Notes: generated by a model not told the origin, from the sequence alone. Positions 35,885 to 45,027 are shown, counted from the stretch's first letter. The stretch is 64,000 nt of DNA from Clostridiales bacterium UBA6114 (GCA_002423435.1 DIWE01000008.1:62001-126000); one strand, 5' to 3'. Numbers and translations are program-made.

Positions 35885-37165
35885 TTAATATTTCATCAGC
35901 GCGTTGGGCAGCCCCGTGGTGAATATCGGGAAATACGTGATCAGGAAGAGCACTACAATTGCAATCGCGGCAAAGGGAAGGATTTCCCTGTACAGCGTTG
36001 TCAGCCTCACCTTGCCTACATTGGACGTGACGAACAAGGTCATGCCGACCGGCGGGGTGATCAGTCCGACGGTAAGGTTGAAGCACATCATAATGCCGAA
36101 ATGCAGCGAGTCGATCCCGTAGGCCTGCGCCACCGGAAGAAGGATCGGAACCATGAGTAAAAGCGCCGGCGACGTATCGAGCAGGCAGCCGATAAAAAGA
36201 AGAAGGATGTTGACAAACAGCAGGAAAACCCAGGGGCTGTGGATAAACGCCATGCAGAACGCCACCAGCTTCTGCGCCACCTGGAGCGCCGTGATCGCCC
36301 AGCCCATCGCGCTTGCGATCGCGATAATAAACATCACGCTCGCCGTCGTTTTTGCCGTGCCGACGCAGCACTTATAGAACATCTTTTTCGAAAGCGTCTT
36401 TTTGCAGTAAGCGACGATAAAGGCGTAGACAACCGCGACGGCGCCCGCCTCTGTCGCCGTAAAGATGCCGGAAACGATGCCGCCCATGATAATAAGCGGC
36501 AAAACGAGCGACGGCAGGGTCTGAAAAGTCGCGACAGCGATCTCTTTTAAGGTGCTGCGCCTTTCGCGTTTTGGATGATTATGCTTGATTGCCATATAAT
36601 AGCATACGATCATTTCGCCAAGACCGAGCAGGACGCCCGGCACAAGCCCGCCCAGGAACATCTTGCCTACGGATACGTTGCCGGCCGTCGCCGCATAGAT
36701 GATCATAACGCTCGACGGCGGAATAATCGGCCCGATGATCGCCGAGGCTGCCGTAACCGCCGACGAATATTCGCGTTTGTAGCCCGCTCTGGTCATGATG
36801 TCGATTTCAATGGCGCCGAGGCCGGATACATCCGCTGTGGCCGAGCCGGAAATGCCCGCGAAAAACATGCTGCCCAGAACATTGACATGTGCAAGGCCCC
36901 CTCTGACATGGCCGACGAGGCTGTCGCAGAAGTGGACAATGCTTTCGGTGATTCCGCCGGAAGACATGATTTCCGCGGCGAGAATATATAAAGGGATGCA
37001 AAGAAATGTAAAATTGTCGACTCCGGTGAAAAGCTTTTGCGGAATAATCATCATATCTCCGCCAAGCGCCAGGAAAGAGACAAACGTCGTAAAACCAATC
37101 GCAAATCCGATCGGTACGCCGATCACGGTCACGACAAGAAATAAAATCAGCAGACCAAAAGCCAT
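35885..37165 (-). CDS. dctM: TRAP transporter large permease (DctM)
   Basis: About 426 residues from ATG 37165 (GGAGG upstream). A 12-segment membrane protein of the DctM type. Visible features are GVPIGFAIGFTTFVSFLALGG, the AGISGSATADVSGLGAIEIDIMTRAGYKREYSSAVTAASAIIGPIIPPSSVMIIYAA segment near residue 95, and GLITPPVGMTLFVTSNVGKV near the C-terminus. It carries a sugar acid or other carboxylate delivered by DctP, with sodium. Unusually, 253 bases separate it from dctQ. Confidence 0.93.
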   Translation of the reverse strand: MAFGLLILFLVVTVIGVPIGFAIGFTTFVSFLALGGDMMIIPQKLFTGVDNFTFLCIPLYILAAEIMSSGGITESIVHFCDSLVGHVRGGLAHVNVLGSMFFAGISGSATADVSGLGAIEIDIMTRAGYKREYSSAVTAASAIIGPIIPPSSVMIIYAATAGNVSVGKMFLGGLVPGVLLGLGEMIVCYYMAIKHNHPKRERRSTLKEIAVATFQTLPSLVLPLIIMGGIVSGIFTATEAGAVAVVYAFIVAYCKKTLSKKMFYKCCVGTAKTTASVMFIIAIASAMGWAITALQVAQKLVAFCMAFIHSPWVFLLFVNILLLFIGCLLDTSPALLLMVPILLPVAQAYGIDSLHFGIMMCFNLTVGLITPPVGMTLFVTSNVGKVRLTTLYREILPFAAIAIVVLFLITYFPIFTTGLPNALMKY

Positions 37166-37418
37166 AATATTCCTCCAATATCCGATCATAAAAACCCCGG
37201 TCCAAACAACCAGCCGAAAAAGTCTTCATCATTTGGCATGCCGGATTTTCTATATTCCTAAGTCATTTCGTAAAATATTTGCCGGGAGACTTTGTATCAT
37301 TTGATATAAAGGCGCGGGGAGAAATAAACGCTGTAAGCGAAAATATTCTGACTGATAAACAATGCATTTTTGTGCAGGGCCCGATAAAACCGCGAACGCG
37401 CGATTTCCTGATGCCGAT

Positions 37419-37967
37419 TTATTCTACCTTTGTGGCTTTGAATGGCCTTAATTCTCCTGATAATACGCCGAAGAGCTCCGTAACAAGCTCATACCCCATC
37501 AATATGCTGCCGACGATCGGCGCGCTGAACAGATAGACCCCCGGAATACGCATGGTGGTGGACTTGAATACCTGGTTTATGGCCAACAGCCTGAATCCGT
37601 AAAAAATAATAACCGCGAGAACGATCGCCATCATTATGCAAATGAGATAATAAAGCGCGAGCCTCGCCTTTTTGCCAAGCCGGTTGTAAATAAAATCGAC
37701 CGATACCATATACCCTTCCTTCAAGCACATGCCGACGCAAAGATAAGTGATCCAGACGAGCGCATACCGGGCCAGCTCGTCGGTAAACGTAAATGTGAAC
37801 GGGAGCTTAAACAAGGTTTGTTTGACCAAAATGTACCGATAGATGACCTGCAGGAATACGGATGAAAAGCATATGACAACCAAAATGGCAACAAGAGCTT
37901 CCAGGATTTTGGTTGCCACATTGGAGCCCTTGTTTAACGCAAAATAAATCCTTCGGATTAAATCCAT
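37419..37967 (-). CDS. dctQ: TRAP transporter small permease (DctQ)
   Basis: A 182-residue membrane protein with four hydrophobic segments and the DctQ-type ELARYALVWITYLCVGMCLKEGYMVSVDFIYNRL stretch near residue 63 (family E/R motif). The start is ATG 37967. It pairs with the large permease. The 253-base gap downstream to dctM holds no credible gene; only a short GCGCG/CGCGC-type repeat was noticed. Confidence 0.9.
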   Translation of the reverse strand: MDLIRRIYFALNKGSNVATKILEALVAILVVICFSSVFLQVIYRYILVKQTLFKLPFTFTFTDELARYALVWITYLCVGMCLKEGYMVSVDFIYNRLGKKARLALYYLICIMMAIVLAVIIFYGFRLLAINQVFKSTTMRIPGVYLFSAPIVGSILMGYELVTELFGVLSGELRPFKATKVE

Positions 37968-38045
37968 GGCTCATTCTCCTGTCGGAATTTGCCGTATGCG
38001 GCAGCGGTCTCTCCGATACCGCATACGGCTTTTGTGTTTACATTC

Positions 38046-39119
38046 TTATTTCTTCGCCCTGTAATCGTCCAGGACCTTCTTAAGTCCGTCGACCGTCTCA
38101 TCGCCGATCTGCGATCTGACATACTCCTCGCACGGACCGAGAACGGTGTTCTGCCAGTCGGCCTTCTCCTGCTCGGTCGGCTGGTAAACCGTCATGCCAA
38201 AGTCCTTTAAGATCTGAACGCCGTTTGTGTTGCGGTCGGTAATGACCTTTACCGCCTCGGCAATGGCGGCGTCGTTTGCGTCGCTTAAGACCTGCTGAAG
38301 CTCGGCCGGCAGGGAGTCATAGAAGGAGCCGCTCATCATGATGCCGGTGATGCCGGCGGCGTGCTCGTCCAAAACCAGATACTTCTGAACCTCGTAGGTC
38401 TTGTCCTGAATGATATTGTTGACCGCGTTTTCCTGTCCGTCTACAACGCCGTTTTGCATCGCGACATACATCTCGGAGCCCGGCATCGGGACCGCATGTC
38501 CGCCCAGCGTCTCAACCATCTTGATGTAAACCGGGCTGTCCATTACGCGGAAGGTAACGCCCTTGGCGTCCTGATAGGTCTTCAGTTCCTTGTTGCTTGT
38601 CGTAAAGCAGCGGAAGCCCTTGGAATGCGCGCCTAGGATTTGGATTCTGCTGGCGTCCTTCGCCTTGTCAAAGAAGGCCTTTGCCCAGTCGCTTTTTAAC
38701 ACGTTGTTGCACTCTTCGTCGGATTTGAAAAGTCCCGGTGTGGCGAGCACCATCGCATCGGCAAAATAGCTCGTCATCATGGAAATGTCGTATATGCCCA
38801 TCTGAACGGTGCCCGACGCGATGCTGCCGATGACGTCGGCGGCGCTGCCGAGCTGATTGGAGGGATAAATTTCGACCTTGATCGCGCCGTTCGAATTTTC
38901 CTCCACGTACTTTTTGAATATGTCGCCGTACATGATTTCGGCGCTTTCTTCCGGTTTTAACCCGCCCGGGCTATAGGACAACTTGATCGTATAGGTTTTC
39001 GCAGGCTCATTCGGCGTGGAGCCCGTCGGAGCGGCGGTGCCGGGATCGGAGCCGCCGCTGCAAGCTGCAAGCCCGAAGCACAGTGCCAGGCATAGGGTAA
39101 CGGCCAGAATTTTTTTCAT
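38046..39119 (-). CDS. dctP: TRAP transporter substrate-binding lipoprotein (DctP)
   Basis: About 357 residues from ATG 39119, behind GGAGG; a longer frame to 39215 would run through a palindrome. The signal peptide ends in a lipobox (LAAC, residues about 17-20). The mature part matches DctP solute receptors, with the conserved FRVMDSPVYIKMVETLGGHAVPMPGSEMYVAMQNGVVDGQENAVNNI segment (the Arg that binds the ligand carboxylate is in FRVMDSP). It probably binds a sugar acid. Likely controlled by the FCD-type GntR regulator encoded just upstream. Confidence 0.93.
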   Translation of the reverse strand: MKKILAVTLCLALCFGLAACSGGSDPGTAAPTGSTPNEPAKTYTIKLSYSPGGLKPEESAEIMYGDIFKKYVEENSNGAIKVEIYPSNQLGSAADVIGSIASGTVQMGIYDISMMTSYFADAMVLATPGLFKSDEECNNVLKSDWAKAFFDKAKDASRIQILGAHSKGFRCFTTSNKELKTYQDAKGVTFRVMDSPVYIKMVETLGGHAVPMPGSEMYVAMQNGVVDGQENAVNNIIQDKTYEVQKYLVLDEHAAGITGIMMSGSFYDSLPAELQQVLSDANDAAIAEAVKVITDRNTNGVQILKDFGMTVYQPTEQEKADWQNTVLGPCEEYVRSQIGDETVDGLKKVLDDYRAKK

Positions 39120-39180
39120 TTTTTTCCTCCTCAAATAATTTTTGTTCATTGTGACTGACTTATTTAATATAATGAACGCC

Positions 39181-39210
39181 ATCCACAATGACTTATCATT
39201 AGTTGTGGAT
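39181..39210. promoter_or_regulatory. Inverted repeat between the gntR and dctP genes
   Basis: ATCCACAA-N14-TTGTGGAT, with an inner AATGA/TCATT pair, lies just after the gntR stop and about 60 bases before dctP. There is no U-run after it, so it is a better candidate operator for the TRAP operon than a terminator. Confidence 0.5.
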
Positions 39211-39215
39211 TTCAT

Positions 39216-39938
39216 TCATATATTATCTGCCGCAGTGCTTTCGTTTAAGCTTCTCGACGCCTCCAAATCCTCGCATACCTTCTCAAGATGCAGCCGCATC
39301 TCCTCCTCGGCAAGCTCGCTGTCTTTGGATATGATCGCCTCGAGGATGGCGGTATGGGGCCCTATCGCGTTTTGCATATTCTGCCGGATTCGGAAGGTGC
39401 GGTTTCGAAAGCTTTCAAAGTATCCGCTGATCTGTCTGTTGATGTTGATCAGGAGCTTATTTTTTGAGCATCCGACGATGGTATTGTGGAACCGTTCGTC
39501 CAGCATGGTGACCTGCGCGGAATCATTTTTCCGGATTGCATCGAGAAAGTCCCGGTGGATCTGGCGAAGCTGCCGCACGTCCGCGTCGGTCAGCTGCCGG
39601 ATGGCAAGACGGACGCCGAGAGCCTCGATCGCCGTGCGGACCTCGATAAAATCCTTGATCTCGAGCTCGTGCTCGACAAGCCAATCGATGGCTTCATTCA
39701 GGCTGTTGCCCTTGATGCTCCCGACATAGGCGCCCTTCCCCGGCTTCATTTCGACAAAGCCCTTTGCCTGGAGAATCCGAAACGCCTCTCTCAGGGTTGA
39801 ACGGCCGACCTCGAGCTGTTCGCAGAATTCCCGTTCCGTCGGCAGCTTGTCCCCCTCGTTTACTTTTCCGGACAGGATATACTCTTTGACACTGTCCACC
39901 ACCTGTTGCACGACAGGCATCCGGTTGATTGATTGCAT
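39216..39938 (-). CDS. GntR-family regulator with FCD domain
   Basis: About 240 residues from ATG 39938, where GGGGG lies about nine bases upstream; a longer reading frame reaches 40034. The N-terminal winged helix contains LSGKVNEGDKLPTEREFCEQLEVGRSTLREAFRILQAKGFVEMKPGKGAYV. The C-terminal FCD domain has the metal-binding pattern of D and H residues (DERFHNTIVGCS and GPHTAILEAI). Such regulators respond to carboxylates or sugar acids. The gene sits between the dehydrogenase pair and the TRAP operon. Confidence 0.92.
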   Translation of the reverse strand: MQSINRMPVVQQVVDSVKEYILSGKVNEGDKLPTEREFCEQLEVGRSTLREAFRILQAKGFVEMKPGKGAYVGSIKGNSLNEAIDWLVEHELEIKDFIEVRTAIEALGVRLAIRQLTDADVRQLRQIHRDFLDAIRKNDSAQVTMLDERFHNTIVGCSKNKLLININRQISGYFESFRNRTFRIRQNMQNAIGPHTAILEAIISKDSELAEEEMRLHLEKVCEDLEASRSLNESTAADNI

Positions 39939-40005
39939 ATGTTCAGCCCCCACATTAATTTCTTGCATCCCAGACATCGATGGACGATTGTCTGATAACA
40001 TAATC

Positions 40006-40034
40006 ATATTAACATGGCTGTTTTTTCTCGTCAA
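40006..40034 (-). promoter_or_regulatory. Candidate promoter for the gntR gene
   Basis: On the minus strand: TTGACG -35 (40029-40034), a 17-base spacer and TAATAT -10 (40006-40011). A five-base inverted repeat AGACA/TGTCT (39972-39993) follows and may be an operator. Confidence 0.4.
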
Positions 40035-40099
40035 TCGATCGTGCGCCCCTTTAGCTTGTCAAGCAGTGCCAAAGTCTGGGGAAACAATTTGAAAAGGTT

Positions 40100-41053
40100 T
40101 TATGCGCGGCGGTTTTGCGGGTCTTTTCCCTGAAAAACGTCAATGACTGCCGTTGCGGTGGCGAGTCCGGTATCCCGGTAATTCTCATAGGTCTCCCCCG
40201 CGGAATGCGGCGTGCAGATGTAATTCGGGAACTGGAAGAGCGGATAGTCGGGCGTCACCGGCTCCGACTCAAAGACGTCGCTTGCCATTCCGGCGAGCTT
40301 TCCGCTTTTAAGCGCCTCGCAGACGGCCTTCTCGTCGACGAGCGGGCCCCTTGCGGTATTGATGAGATAGGCTCCGTCCTTCATTTTGGCAATGTTTTCG
40401 CCGTTTATGATATGATAGGTCTCCTGAATGCTCGGCAGATGGATCAGAACGTAGTCGCTGTTTTTAAGGACGTCCTCAAAGCTCGTCATTTTGACACCCA
40501 GCGCCTTTGCCGCCTCTTCGTTCGGATACTTGTCAAACGCGATTAAGCTGACGCCGAAGCCGGACATTCTTTTCGCAACGTTCCGGCCGACCGCGCCGAA
40601 GCCCAGTATGCCGACCGTTTTGTCGCTCAGCTCATGGAAAATCGTCCGGGTCCATTTGCCCTGCCGCGTGTCGGCGTTTAACTGCGGGACAGAGCGTATC
40701 ATGCTGAATAAAAGGGCTATCGTATGCTCGGCGACGGCCGGTGCGTTGATCCCGGGCGTATTGGCAACGATCACGCCATGCCGTTTTGCCGCTTCAAGGT
40801 CGACGGTGTCATATCCCGTCCCGAATCTGACGATCACCTTGAGCTTGGGAGCGGCCTCAAACATTTCCTCATCCCAGTGCTCGAGGTTTGCGATGACGCC
40901 TTCCACATCGCTCGCCGCGTCCTTCAGTTCCTGCCGGTTGTAAGGCCTGCTTAGCTTGCTGGTTTCGACTTCACAGCCGTAATCCAAAAGTTTCTTGAGC
41001 CCCTCTTTGCAGAGCTTCGGATAATTTGTTGCCGTAACGAGTACTTTTTTCAT
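40100..41053 (-). CDS. D-2-hydroxyacid dehydrogenase (copy 1)
   Basis: A 317-residue NAD-dependent dehydrogenase of the phosphoglycerate dehydrogenase/D-lactate dehydrogenase group. The dinucleotide loop is GILGFGAVGRNVAKR near residue 147. The catalytic Arg is in NTARGPLVDE, the Glu in ESEPVTP and the His in TPHSAGET. Closely related to the neighbouring gene 41112-42065 (both end in NRRA), so the pair arose by tandem duplication. The substrate is unknown; the operon suggests oxidation or reduction of a sugar-derived hydroxyacid. Confidence 0.9.
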   Translation of the reverse strand: MKKVLVTATNYPKLCKEGLKKLLDYGCEVETSKLSRPYNRQELKDAASDVEGVIANLEHWDEEMFEAAPKLKVIVRFGTGYDTVDLEAAKRHGVIVANTPGINAPAVAEHTIALLFSMIRSVPQLNADTRQGKWTRTIFHELSDKTVGILGFGAVGRNVAKRMSGFGVSLIAFDKYPNEEAAKALGVKMTSFEDVLKNSDYVLIHLPSIQETYHIINGENIAKMKDGAYLINTARGPLVDEKAVCEALKSGKLAGMASDVFESEPVTPDYPLFQFPNYICTPHSAGETYENYRDTGLATATAVIDVFQGKDPQNRRA

Positions 41054-41111
41054 TCTTTTCTACCCCGTCTTATTAGAAATACAATAAAATTTACAGATCG
41101 GTTTCAAAAGG

Positions 41112-42065
41112 TCACGCGCGCCGGTTTTTCGGTTCCTTGCCCTCGAAAACGTCGGTGATCACCGTGGCCGTGGCGAGGCCGGTTTTTTGATGGTTTTCGT
41201 AGCTTTCCCCCGCGATATGGGGCGTGCAGATGTAATTCGGGAGCTTAAAGAGCGGGTTATTTTCCTCAATAGGCTCTACCTCGAAAACATCGCTCGCAAA
41301 GCCCGCGACCTTGCCGCTCGTGAGAGCCCCGGCCATCGCCTTTTCGTCGACGAGAGCTCCCCTCGCGGAGTTTACGATATAGACGCCGTCCTTCATTTTG
41401 GCGATCGTTTCGTCGTTGATGATGTGATAGGTGTCCGGCAGGTTCGGGAGGTGGATCGAAATATAATCGCTGTTTTTCAGCACGTCCTCAAAGCCGGCCA
41501 TTTCCACGTTGAGTGCTTTGGCGGCTTCCAGGTTCGGGAACTTGTCGTATGCGATAAATTTCGCTTCAAAACCGGAGAGCTTTTTCGCGACCGTCTGGCC
41601 GATCGCGCCGAAACCGAGGATCCCGATCGTTTTTCCCCCGATTTCATGGAAAATGGTTCTGGTCCATTTCCCCTGCCGCGCGTCGGCGTTCAGCTGCGGG
41701 ATCGACCGCGCGATGCTCAAAAGCAGCGATATCGCCTGCTCCGCGACCGTCGGGGCATTTAAACCCGGGCAGTTTGTCACAATGACGCCGTGCCGCTTCG
41801 CGGCCTCCACGTCGACGGTGTCCATGCCGGTGCCGTACCGCGCGATCACCTTAAGCTTCGGCGCGGCCCGGAAGGCTCCCTCGTCCCACCGCTCGGAGTC
41901 GGCGATCACCGCGTCGACGTCCCCGACGGCCTCGAGCAGCTCCTCATAGGTGTACGGCCTGCCGTGCGGGTTTTCGATGACTTCAAAGCCGTGCTCAAGA
42001 AGCCTGTTTAAGCCGTCCTTGTTGAATCTTGAATAATTCGCTAGACCGATCAGTACTTTTTTCAA
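41112..42065 (-). CDS. D-2-hydroxyacid dehydrogenase (copy 2)
   Basis: A 317-residue paralogue of the gene 58 bases downstream, with the same length and end. It starts at TTG 42065 after a modest ribosome site. The dinucleotide loop is GILGFGAIGQTVAKK, and the catalytic residues lie in NSARGALVDE (Arg), EVEPIEE (Glu) and TPHIAGES (His). Differences from copy 1 are spread over the substrate domain (residues 1-95), suggesting different acids. The aldolase gene lies upstream in the same run. Confidence 0.9.
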   Translation of the reverse strand: MKKVLIGLANYSRFNKDGLNRLLEHGFEVIENPHGRPYTYEELLEAVGDVDAVIADSERWDEGAFRAAPKLKVIARYGTGMDTVDVEAAKRHGVIVTNCPGLNAPTVAEQAISLLLSIARSIPQLNADARQGKWTRTIFHEIGGKTIGILGFGAIGQTVAKKLSGFEAKFIAYDKFPNLEAAKALNVEMAGFEDVLKNSDYISIHLPNLPDTYHIINDETIAKMKDGVYIVNSARGALVDEKAMAGALTSGKVAGFASDVFEVEPIEENNPLFKLPNYICTPHIAGESYENHQKTGLATATVITDVFEGKEPKNRRA

Positions 42066-42112
42066 GGCTCAGACCATTCCTTTCCTTCAGTGCACAAAAT
42101 GATCATGCGCCG

Positions 42113-42910
42113 TTATTTCATCTGCTGCAGGTACTTGTCGATCGCGTTTTCCTTGATGGACCGGAGCGCGCTCTGGTAGTTGAACATGTCGCTGCCCATG
42201 ATCAGCATGTTGACTCCCTTGTCGATCAGCGCCTTTGCGTTTTCAAGCGTCGGCGGAACGGCCGGAGCCATGACGCCGATGGACTTCGGCTTTGCCCTCT
42301 TCACGATCTCCCGAAGCGCTTCCTGAACCTCGGGCAGATCCATTTTGTAGAAGATCCGGATGTTCTTCGAAAGTGAGAAATCGGCCGGGCCGAAATTGAT
42401 GGCGTCGATGCCGTCCATGTTCATGATCTCGTCGATGTTGTCCATAAACTCGAAGTCTTCCGCCATCGGGATGACAAGCTCGGTCTCGTTTGCGTTGTCT
42501 ATATAGTCGTTTGCGTTGAAGCTGCCGGCGGAGTAATTCGCGGACCGGACGGTGGCGTCGTAGCCGCGACGCCCCACAGGCGGGAACTTCGCGCCTCTTA
42601 CGCAGATTTCCATATCCTCTTTTGTTCTCACATGGGGAATGATAACGCCCTCGGCGCCCATTTCAAGCGCCTTGCGGATCTCGATCTCGTCGGGGCGGGT
42701 CACCCTGACAAGCGGGCTTACGCCGGCATAACGCGCGGCGAGGATCGTCTCCTTTAAGTCGGTCACCTGCCTCGGCGAATGCTCCGCGTCGATGAACGCG
42801 AAATCGAATCCGAAATAGCCGAGCGATTCAACGATCGCGGGCGCGCCGGTATAGATCGTCATTCCGAACACCGGTCTTTTTTTCATTGTTTCCTTCAACT
42901 GATTTTTCAT
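42113..42910 (-). CDS. HpcH/HpaI-family aldolase
   Basis: A 265-residue class II (metal-dependent) aldolase of the HpcH/HpaI family, which cleave 2-keto-3-deoxy acids to pyruvate and an aldehyde. Visible motifs are FGMTIYTGAPAIVESLGYFGFDFAFIDAEHSPR with the metal-site Glu/His region, the PLVRVTRPDEIEIRKALEMGAEGVIIPHVRT stretch, and INFGPADFSLSKNI. It probably acts on a keto-deoxy sugar acid produced by the surrounding dehydrogenases (inference). Confidence 0.9.
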   Translation of the reverse strand: MKNQLKETMKKRPVFGMTIYTGAPAIVESLGYFGFDFAFIDAEHSPRQVTDLKETILAARYAGVSPLVRVTRPDEIEIRKALEMGAEGVIIPHVRTKEDMEICVRGAKFPPVGRRGYDATVRSANYSAGSFNANDYIDNANETELVIPMAEDFEFMDNIDEIMNMDGIDAINFGPADFSLSKNIRIFYKMDLPEVQEALREIVKRAKPKSIGVMAPAVPPTLENAKALIDKGVNMLIMGSDMFNYQSALRSIKENAIDKYLQQMK

Positions 42911-42942
42911 GAAAAACGTCCCTTTCCAATCTTTTTATGTTT

Positions 42943-43217
42943 TAAGCATAAGAAGCATATCCGAACCCGCCTCTATGCCCCGCCTTTCGGCGTCTTTCTG
43001 CGTTGTTCTCCTCGTCGGGCGCCAGCCCGCCATCGTCGGCCGCCTTGAAATCCACCAAAAATCGGAGCATAGAGGTCGAAGATTTTTGAGGGAGCAGGAT
43101 TTTGTCAGTGCAAAGAAAAGTACATTGGCAATACCGACGTATGGCGATGGGGGTTTTCTGCTTAAGTGGCGGAATCCTGTCCCTCAAAAACGGGTTCGGA
43201 TATGCCTCTTATGCTTA
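42943..43217. mobile_element. 275-bp MITE-like element inside the operon
   Basis: Terminal inverted repeats of 27 bases (42943-42969 and 43191-43217) differ at one position. Two inner inverted repeats also occur: GCCTCTATGCCCCG near 42968 pairs with a copy near 43064, and 43083-43100 pairs with 43174-43190 with a one-base bulge. The ends are bordered by TA, which fits a TA target duplication of an IS630/Tc1-like transposase but is not proof. No transposase is encoded, and open frames within it look spurious. It lies in the gap between the transketolase and aldolase genes and would be transcribed. Confidence 0.65.
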
Positions 43218-43239
43218 TTTATAATAAAACAAAAATGAA

Positions 43240-44160
43240 TTACAATTCCAAAACGCTCCTGACAATGTTTTCCGCGGTCAGGCCGTATTCCTTGAGAAGC
43301 GCCTCGGGCTTGCCCGACTGGCCGAACCGGTCCTCGATGCCGACCCTATTAAACCGAAACGCCCCGTTGCCCGCCAGAACGGACGCGACCGCGTCGGAAA
43401 GCCCGCCGATCACCGAATGCTCCTCGGCGACAACCACTTTTTTGCATTTGTTTGCATAGGCAAGGATGGTTTTTTCGTCGAGCGGCTTGATGCTGTAGAG
43501 GTTTACGACCGCGACATCCATTCCCTTGTCCCCAAGCGCCCTCGCCGCCTCGAGCACCTGCTCGACCATGATGCCGCAGGCAAAAATCACCGCGTCGCCG
43601 CCGTCTTTCATGACGTTCGAGCCGCCGATTGCAAAGTCCATGTCGTCCAGCACAAGGCTCTGCATTCTCGCGAGCCGCAGATAAACGGGGCCTTCCGTCT
43701 CGGAAAGCAGCTTTACGGCCTTTTTTGTCTGGTTTGCGTCGCACGGGGCGATGACCGTCATGTTGGGAATCACGCGCATCAGCGCGATGTCCTCGACCGT
43801 CTGGTGGCTGCCGCCGTCCTCGCCCAGCGTAATGCCGGAATGGGTAAACGCCAGCTTTACATTGAATTTCGGATAGGCAACGCCGTTTCTCACCTGCTCG
43901 TACGCCCTGCCCGTGCCGAACATGGCAAAGGTGCTGACAAAGGGAATAAGCCCCATTGTGCTCAGTCCCGCGGCCATGCCGATCATGTTTTGTTCCGCGA
44001 TGCCCGCGTTAAAAAACCGGTCCGGGAACTTCTTTGCAAACAGCACGGTCATCGTCGCGTGGGCAAGGTCGGCGTCGAGCACGACAATCCTCTCGTTTGT
44101 TTCGCCGAGCTCTGTAAGCGTTTCTCCGTAAGCGGCCCTCATCGATATGTATTCAGCCAT
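43240..44160 (-). CDS. Transketolase, C-terminal subunit
   Basis: A 306-residue protein holding the pyrimidine-binding and C-terminal domains of a split transketolase. Features are MRAAYGETLTELGETNERIVVLDADLAH near the start, the catalytic FFNAGIAEQNMIGMAAGLS region (Glu near residue 55) and LAFTHSGITLGEDGGSHQTVEDIALMRVIPNM. It starts two bases after the N-terminal subunit gene. With that subunit it would transfer a two-carbon ketol unit. The nearby FGGY kinase suggests a ketose phosphate substrate such as an apulose- or xylulose-type sugar (inference). Confidence 0.93.
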   Translation of the reverse strand: MAEYISMRAAYGETLTELGETNERIVVLDADLAHATMTVLFAKKFPDRFFNAGIAEQNMIGMAAGLSTMGLIPFVSTFAMFGTGRAYEQVRNGVAYPKFNVKLAFTHSGITLGEDGGSHQTVEDIALMRVIPNMTVIAPCDANQTKKAVKLLSETEGPVYLRLARMQSLVLDDMDFAIGGSNVMKDGGDAVIFACGIMVEQVLEAARALGDKGMDVAVVNLYSIKPLDEKTILAYANKCKKVVVAEEHSVIGGLSDAVASVLAGNGAFRFNRVGIEDRFGQSGKPEALLKEYGLTAENIVRSVLEL

Positions 44161-44162
44161 GC

Positions 44163-44969
44163 TCAGCCCTCCAATTCCTTTAATGCCGCAATCCGCTCTT
44201 CATTGGAAGGGGCTTTGCCATGCCAGCCAACCTGGTTTTCCATAAAGGAGACCCCTTTGCCTTTTACGGTTTTTGCAATGATGCACTTCGGTTTACCCGA
44301 GGCTTCTGTGTCCAAAGCACCGCGAATCTGCGCGATGTCGTGGCCGTCGATCTCAAGGCAGTAAAACCCGAACGCCTCAAATTTGGCTTTTAAGCTGCCG
44401 AGCGCCATCACCTCGTCGTTTGTGCCGTCGATCTGCAGCCCGTTGTTGTCAATGATCACCGTCAGATTGTCGAGCTTGAAATGGGCCGCCGCCGTGCAGG
44501 CTTCCCAGACCTGACCCTCCTGAAGCTCTCCGTCGCCCAAAAGCGTGTAAACCTTCGCGTTGCTTTTTTTTATTTTGGCGCCGAGCGCCATCCCGGCGGC
44601 GATTGAAATCCCCTGGCCCAGCGAGCCGGTCGCGGCCTCGATCCCGGGGACCTTCTTGGAATCCGGATGCCCCTGGAGGATGCTGCCGAGCTGCCTGAAG
44701 TTTTGAAATTCGCTTTCGCTGAAATACCCCATGTCCGCTAGCACCGCATAGATCGCGGGAGCGGCGTGGCCCTTTGACAGGATAAAACGGTCTCTGTCCT
44801 CTTTTTGGGGATTCTTCGGATCGACATCCATTTTCGCGTAGTAAAGACACGTTAAGATTTCCACCGTGGAAAGAGAGCCGCCGGGATGTCCCGATCCGGC
44901 GTCGGCGATTATATTGATAATCCGGCGCCGCAGCTTCCTGCACTTTTCCTGAATCTGCGCGTTTTGCAT
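44163..44969 (-). CDS. Transketolase, N-terminal subunit
   Basis: A 268-residue thiamine-diphosphate-binding half of a split transketolase. The ThDP motif region is GDGELQEGQVWEACTAAAHFKLDNLTVIIDNNGLQ (GDG...NN), preceded by the HPGGSLSTVEILTCLYYAKM and ATGSLGQGISIAAGMALG segments. AAGGAGG precedes the start at 44969. The gene is followed after two bases by the C-terminal subunit and has its own promoter at 45058-45086. Confidence 0.95.
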   Translation of the reverse strand: MQNAQIQEKCRKLRRRIINIIADAGSGHPGGSLSTVEILTCLYYAKMDVDPKNPQKEDRDRFILSKGHAAPAIYAVLADMGYFSESEFQNFRQLGSILQGHPDSKKVPGIEAATGSLGQGISIAAGMALGAKIKKSNAKVYTLLGDGELQEGQVWEACTAAAHFKLDNLTVIIDNNGLQIDGTNDEVMALGSLKAKFEAFGFYCLEIDGHDIAQIRGALDTEASGKPKCIIAKTVKGKGVSFMENQVGWHGKAPSNEERIAALKELEG

Positions 44970-45027
44970 TCATTGGCCTCCTTGTATCTTAAAGCATAGC
45001 TATGTCGTATCACCACATCATATTAAC

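Noticed and set aside
39120..39215. N-terminal extension of the DctP protein
   Set aside because: A perfect lipoprotein signal begins at ATG 39119 behind GGAGG; the extension would run through an operator-like palindrome.
42779..43238. Plus-strand and minus-strand open frames across the MITE-like element
   Set aside because: Their ends fall in the inverted repeats and no transposase motif is present.
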